Source: an uncultured Eubacteriales bacterium
GTDB taxonomy: Bacteria; Bacillota; Clostridia; Christensenellales; UBA1242
Direction of reading: 5' to 3'
DNA length: 5,271 nt
NCBI GenBank assembly: GCA_900557585.1
Contig: USTJ01000058.1
Location: forward strand, 1 to 5,271
Of this stretch, positions 5,073-5,271 are shown one piece after another. The notes under the pieces were generated by a model. The model had not been told where the DNA came from and did not search any database. It saw nothing but the letters and a program-made list of their open reading frames with translations. The translations under genes and the position numbers were made by a program. Position 1 is the stretch's first letter. Every line of letters begins with the position of its first letter.

Positions 5073-5271
5073 CTATGACACCTTTGGCATAAGTTCATAT
5101 ATGCCAGTCATTTTCAAAATTCTGTCCACATGTCTTTGTGGATTTTTAATAAAAAGCGCAATGTCTTTTTTTATAAATTTGTTATAGCGCCCAAGAAGCA
5201 CACCAATCCCCGTGCTATCCATGAACGACACACTTGAAAAATCCAAAACAAGTCTATGTTCTCCCTCAACC
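5073..5271 (-). CDS. spoIIAA: Anti-sigma-F factor antagonist SpoIIAA, 3' part; gene enters from the right edge
   Basis: The last 65 residues and the TAG stop are visible; the Bacillus protein has about 117. SpoIIAA is a STAS-domain protein. Unphosphorylated, it displaces sigma-F from SpoIIAB; SpoIIAB inactivates it by phosphorylation and SpoIIE phosphatase restores it. The diagnostic block is LVLDFSSVSFMDSTGIGVLL (visible residues 7-26). The serine of MDSTG (visible residue 19) aligns with the phosphorylated Ser58 of Bacillus SpoIIAA. The protein continues GRYNKFIKKDIALFIKNP and ends near IYELMPKVS. By eye, the loop after GRY is two residues shorter than in Bacillus, with compensating residues after NP. 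It is the first gene of the usual spoIIA operon; its promoter lies outside the window. Confidence 0.95.
   Translation of the reverse strand, partial: VEGEHRLVLDFSSVSFMDSTGIGVLLGRYNKFIKKDIALFIKNPQRHVDRILKMTGIYELMPKVS

Overview
The window holds two conserved sporulation gene blocks on the minus strand, separated by a long, unrecognised lipoprotein gene on the plus strand. The DNA is AT-rich and uses TGA as a stop codon. The spoIIA and spoVA genes are diagnostic of an endospore-forming Firmicute. Having only spoVAC-spoVAD-spoVAE adjacent, without spoVAA and spoVAB, fits Clostridia better than Bacillus. The genus cannot be told from this sequence.

Reading the minus strand from the right edge, the spoIIA block comes first: the 3' part of spoIIAA (5271-5073), spoIIAB (5064-4627) and sigF (about 4616-3879), almost without gaps. 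SpoIIAA (anti-anti-sigma), SpoIIAB (anti-sigma kinase) and sigma-F form the partner-switching module that starts forespore-specific transcription. At the left end is the spoVA block: spoVAC (1732-1277), spoVAD (1267-257) and the 5' part of spoVAE (260-1), linked by an SD over a stop codon and by an ATGA overlap. These encode parts of the dipicolinic acid channel of the spore inner membrane.

Between the blocks, facing the other way, is a 658-residue predicted lipoprotein (1862-3838). It has a lipobox signal peptide, a helical middle domain, a long Asn-rich region with a cysteine cluster, and a charged probable coiled-coil tail. I do not recognise its family. It is convergent with sigF, sharing a hairpin terminator at 3856-3880 that runs into the sigF stop codon. 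It is divergent from spoVAC, sharing a 129-bp control region (1733-1861) that holds repeats and weak forespore-type promoter motifs on both strands. Its position suggests a sporulation role, but that is inference.

Two DNA-level signals are not explained by the genes. One is a strong hairpin at 2399-2419 inside the lipoprotein gene, which reads as an intrinsic terminator on the minus strand. The other is a 12-bp direct repeat (TTTTGATGCAAT) bracketing the lipoprotein gene at 1782-1793 and 3833-3844. There is no sign of RNA genes, CRISPR arrays, transposases or phage genes.
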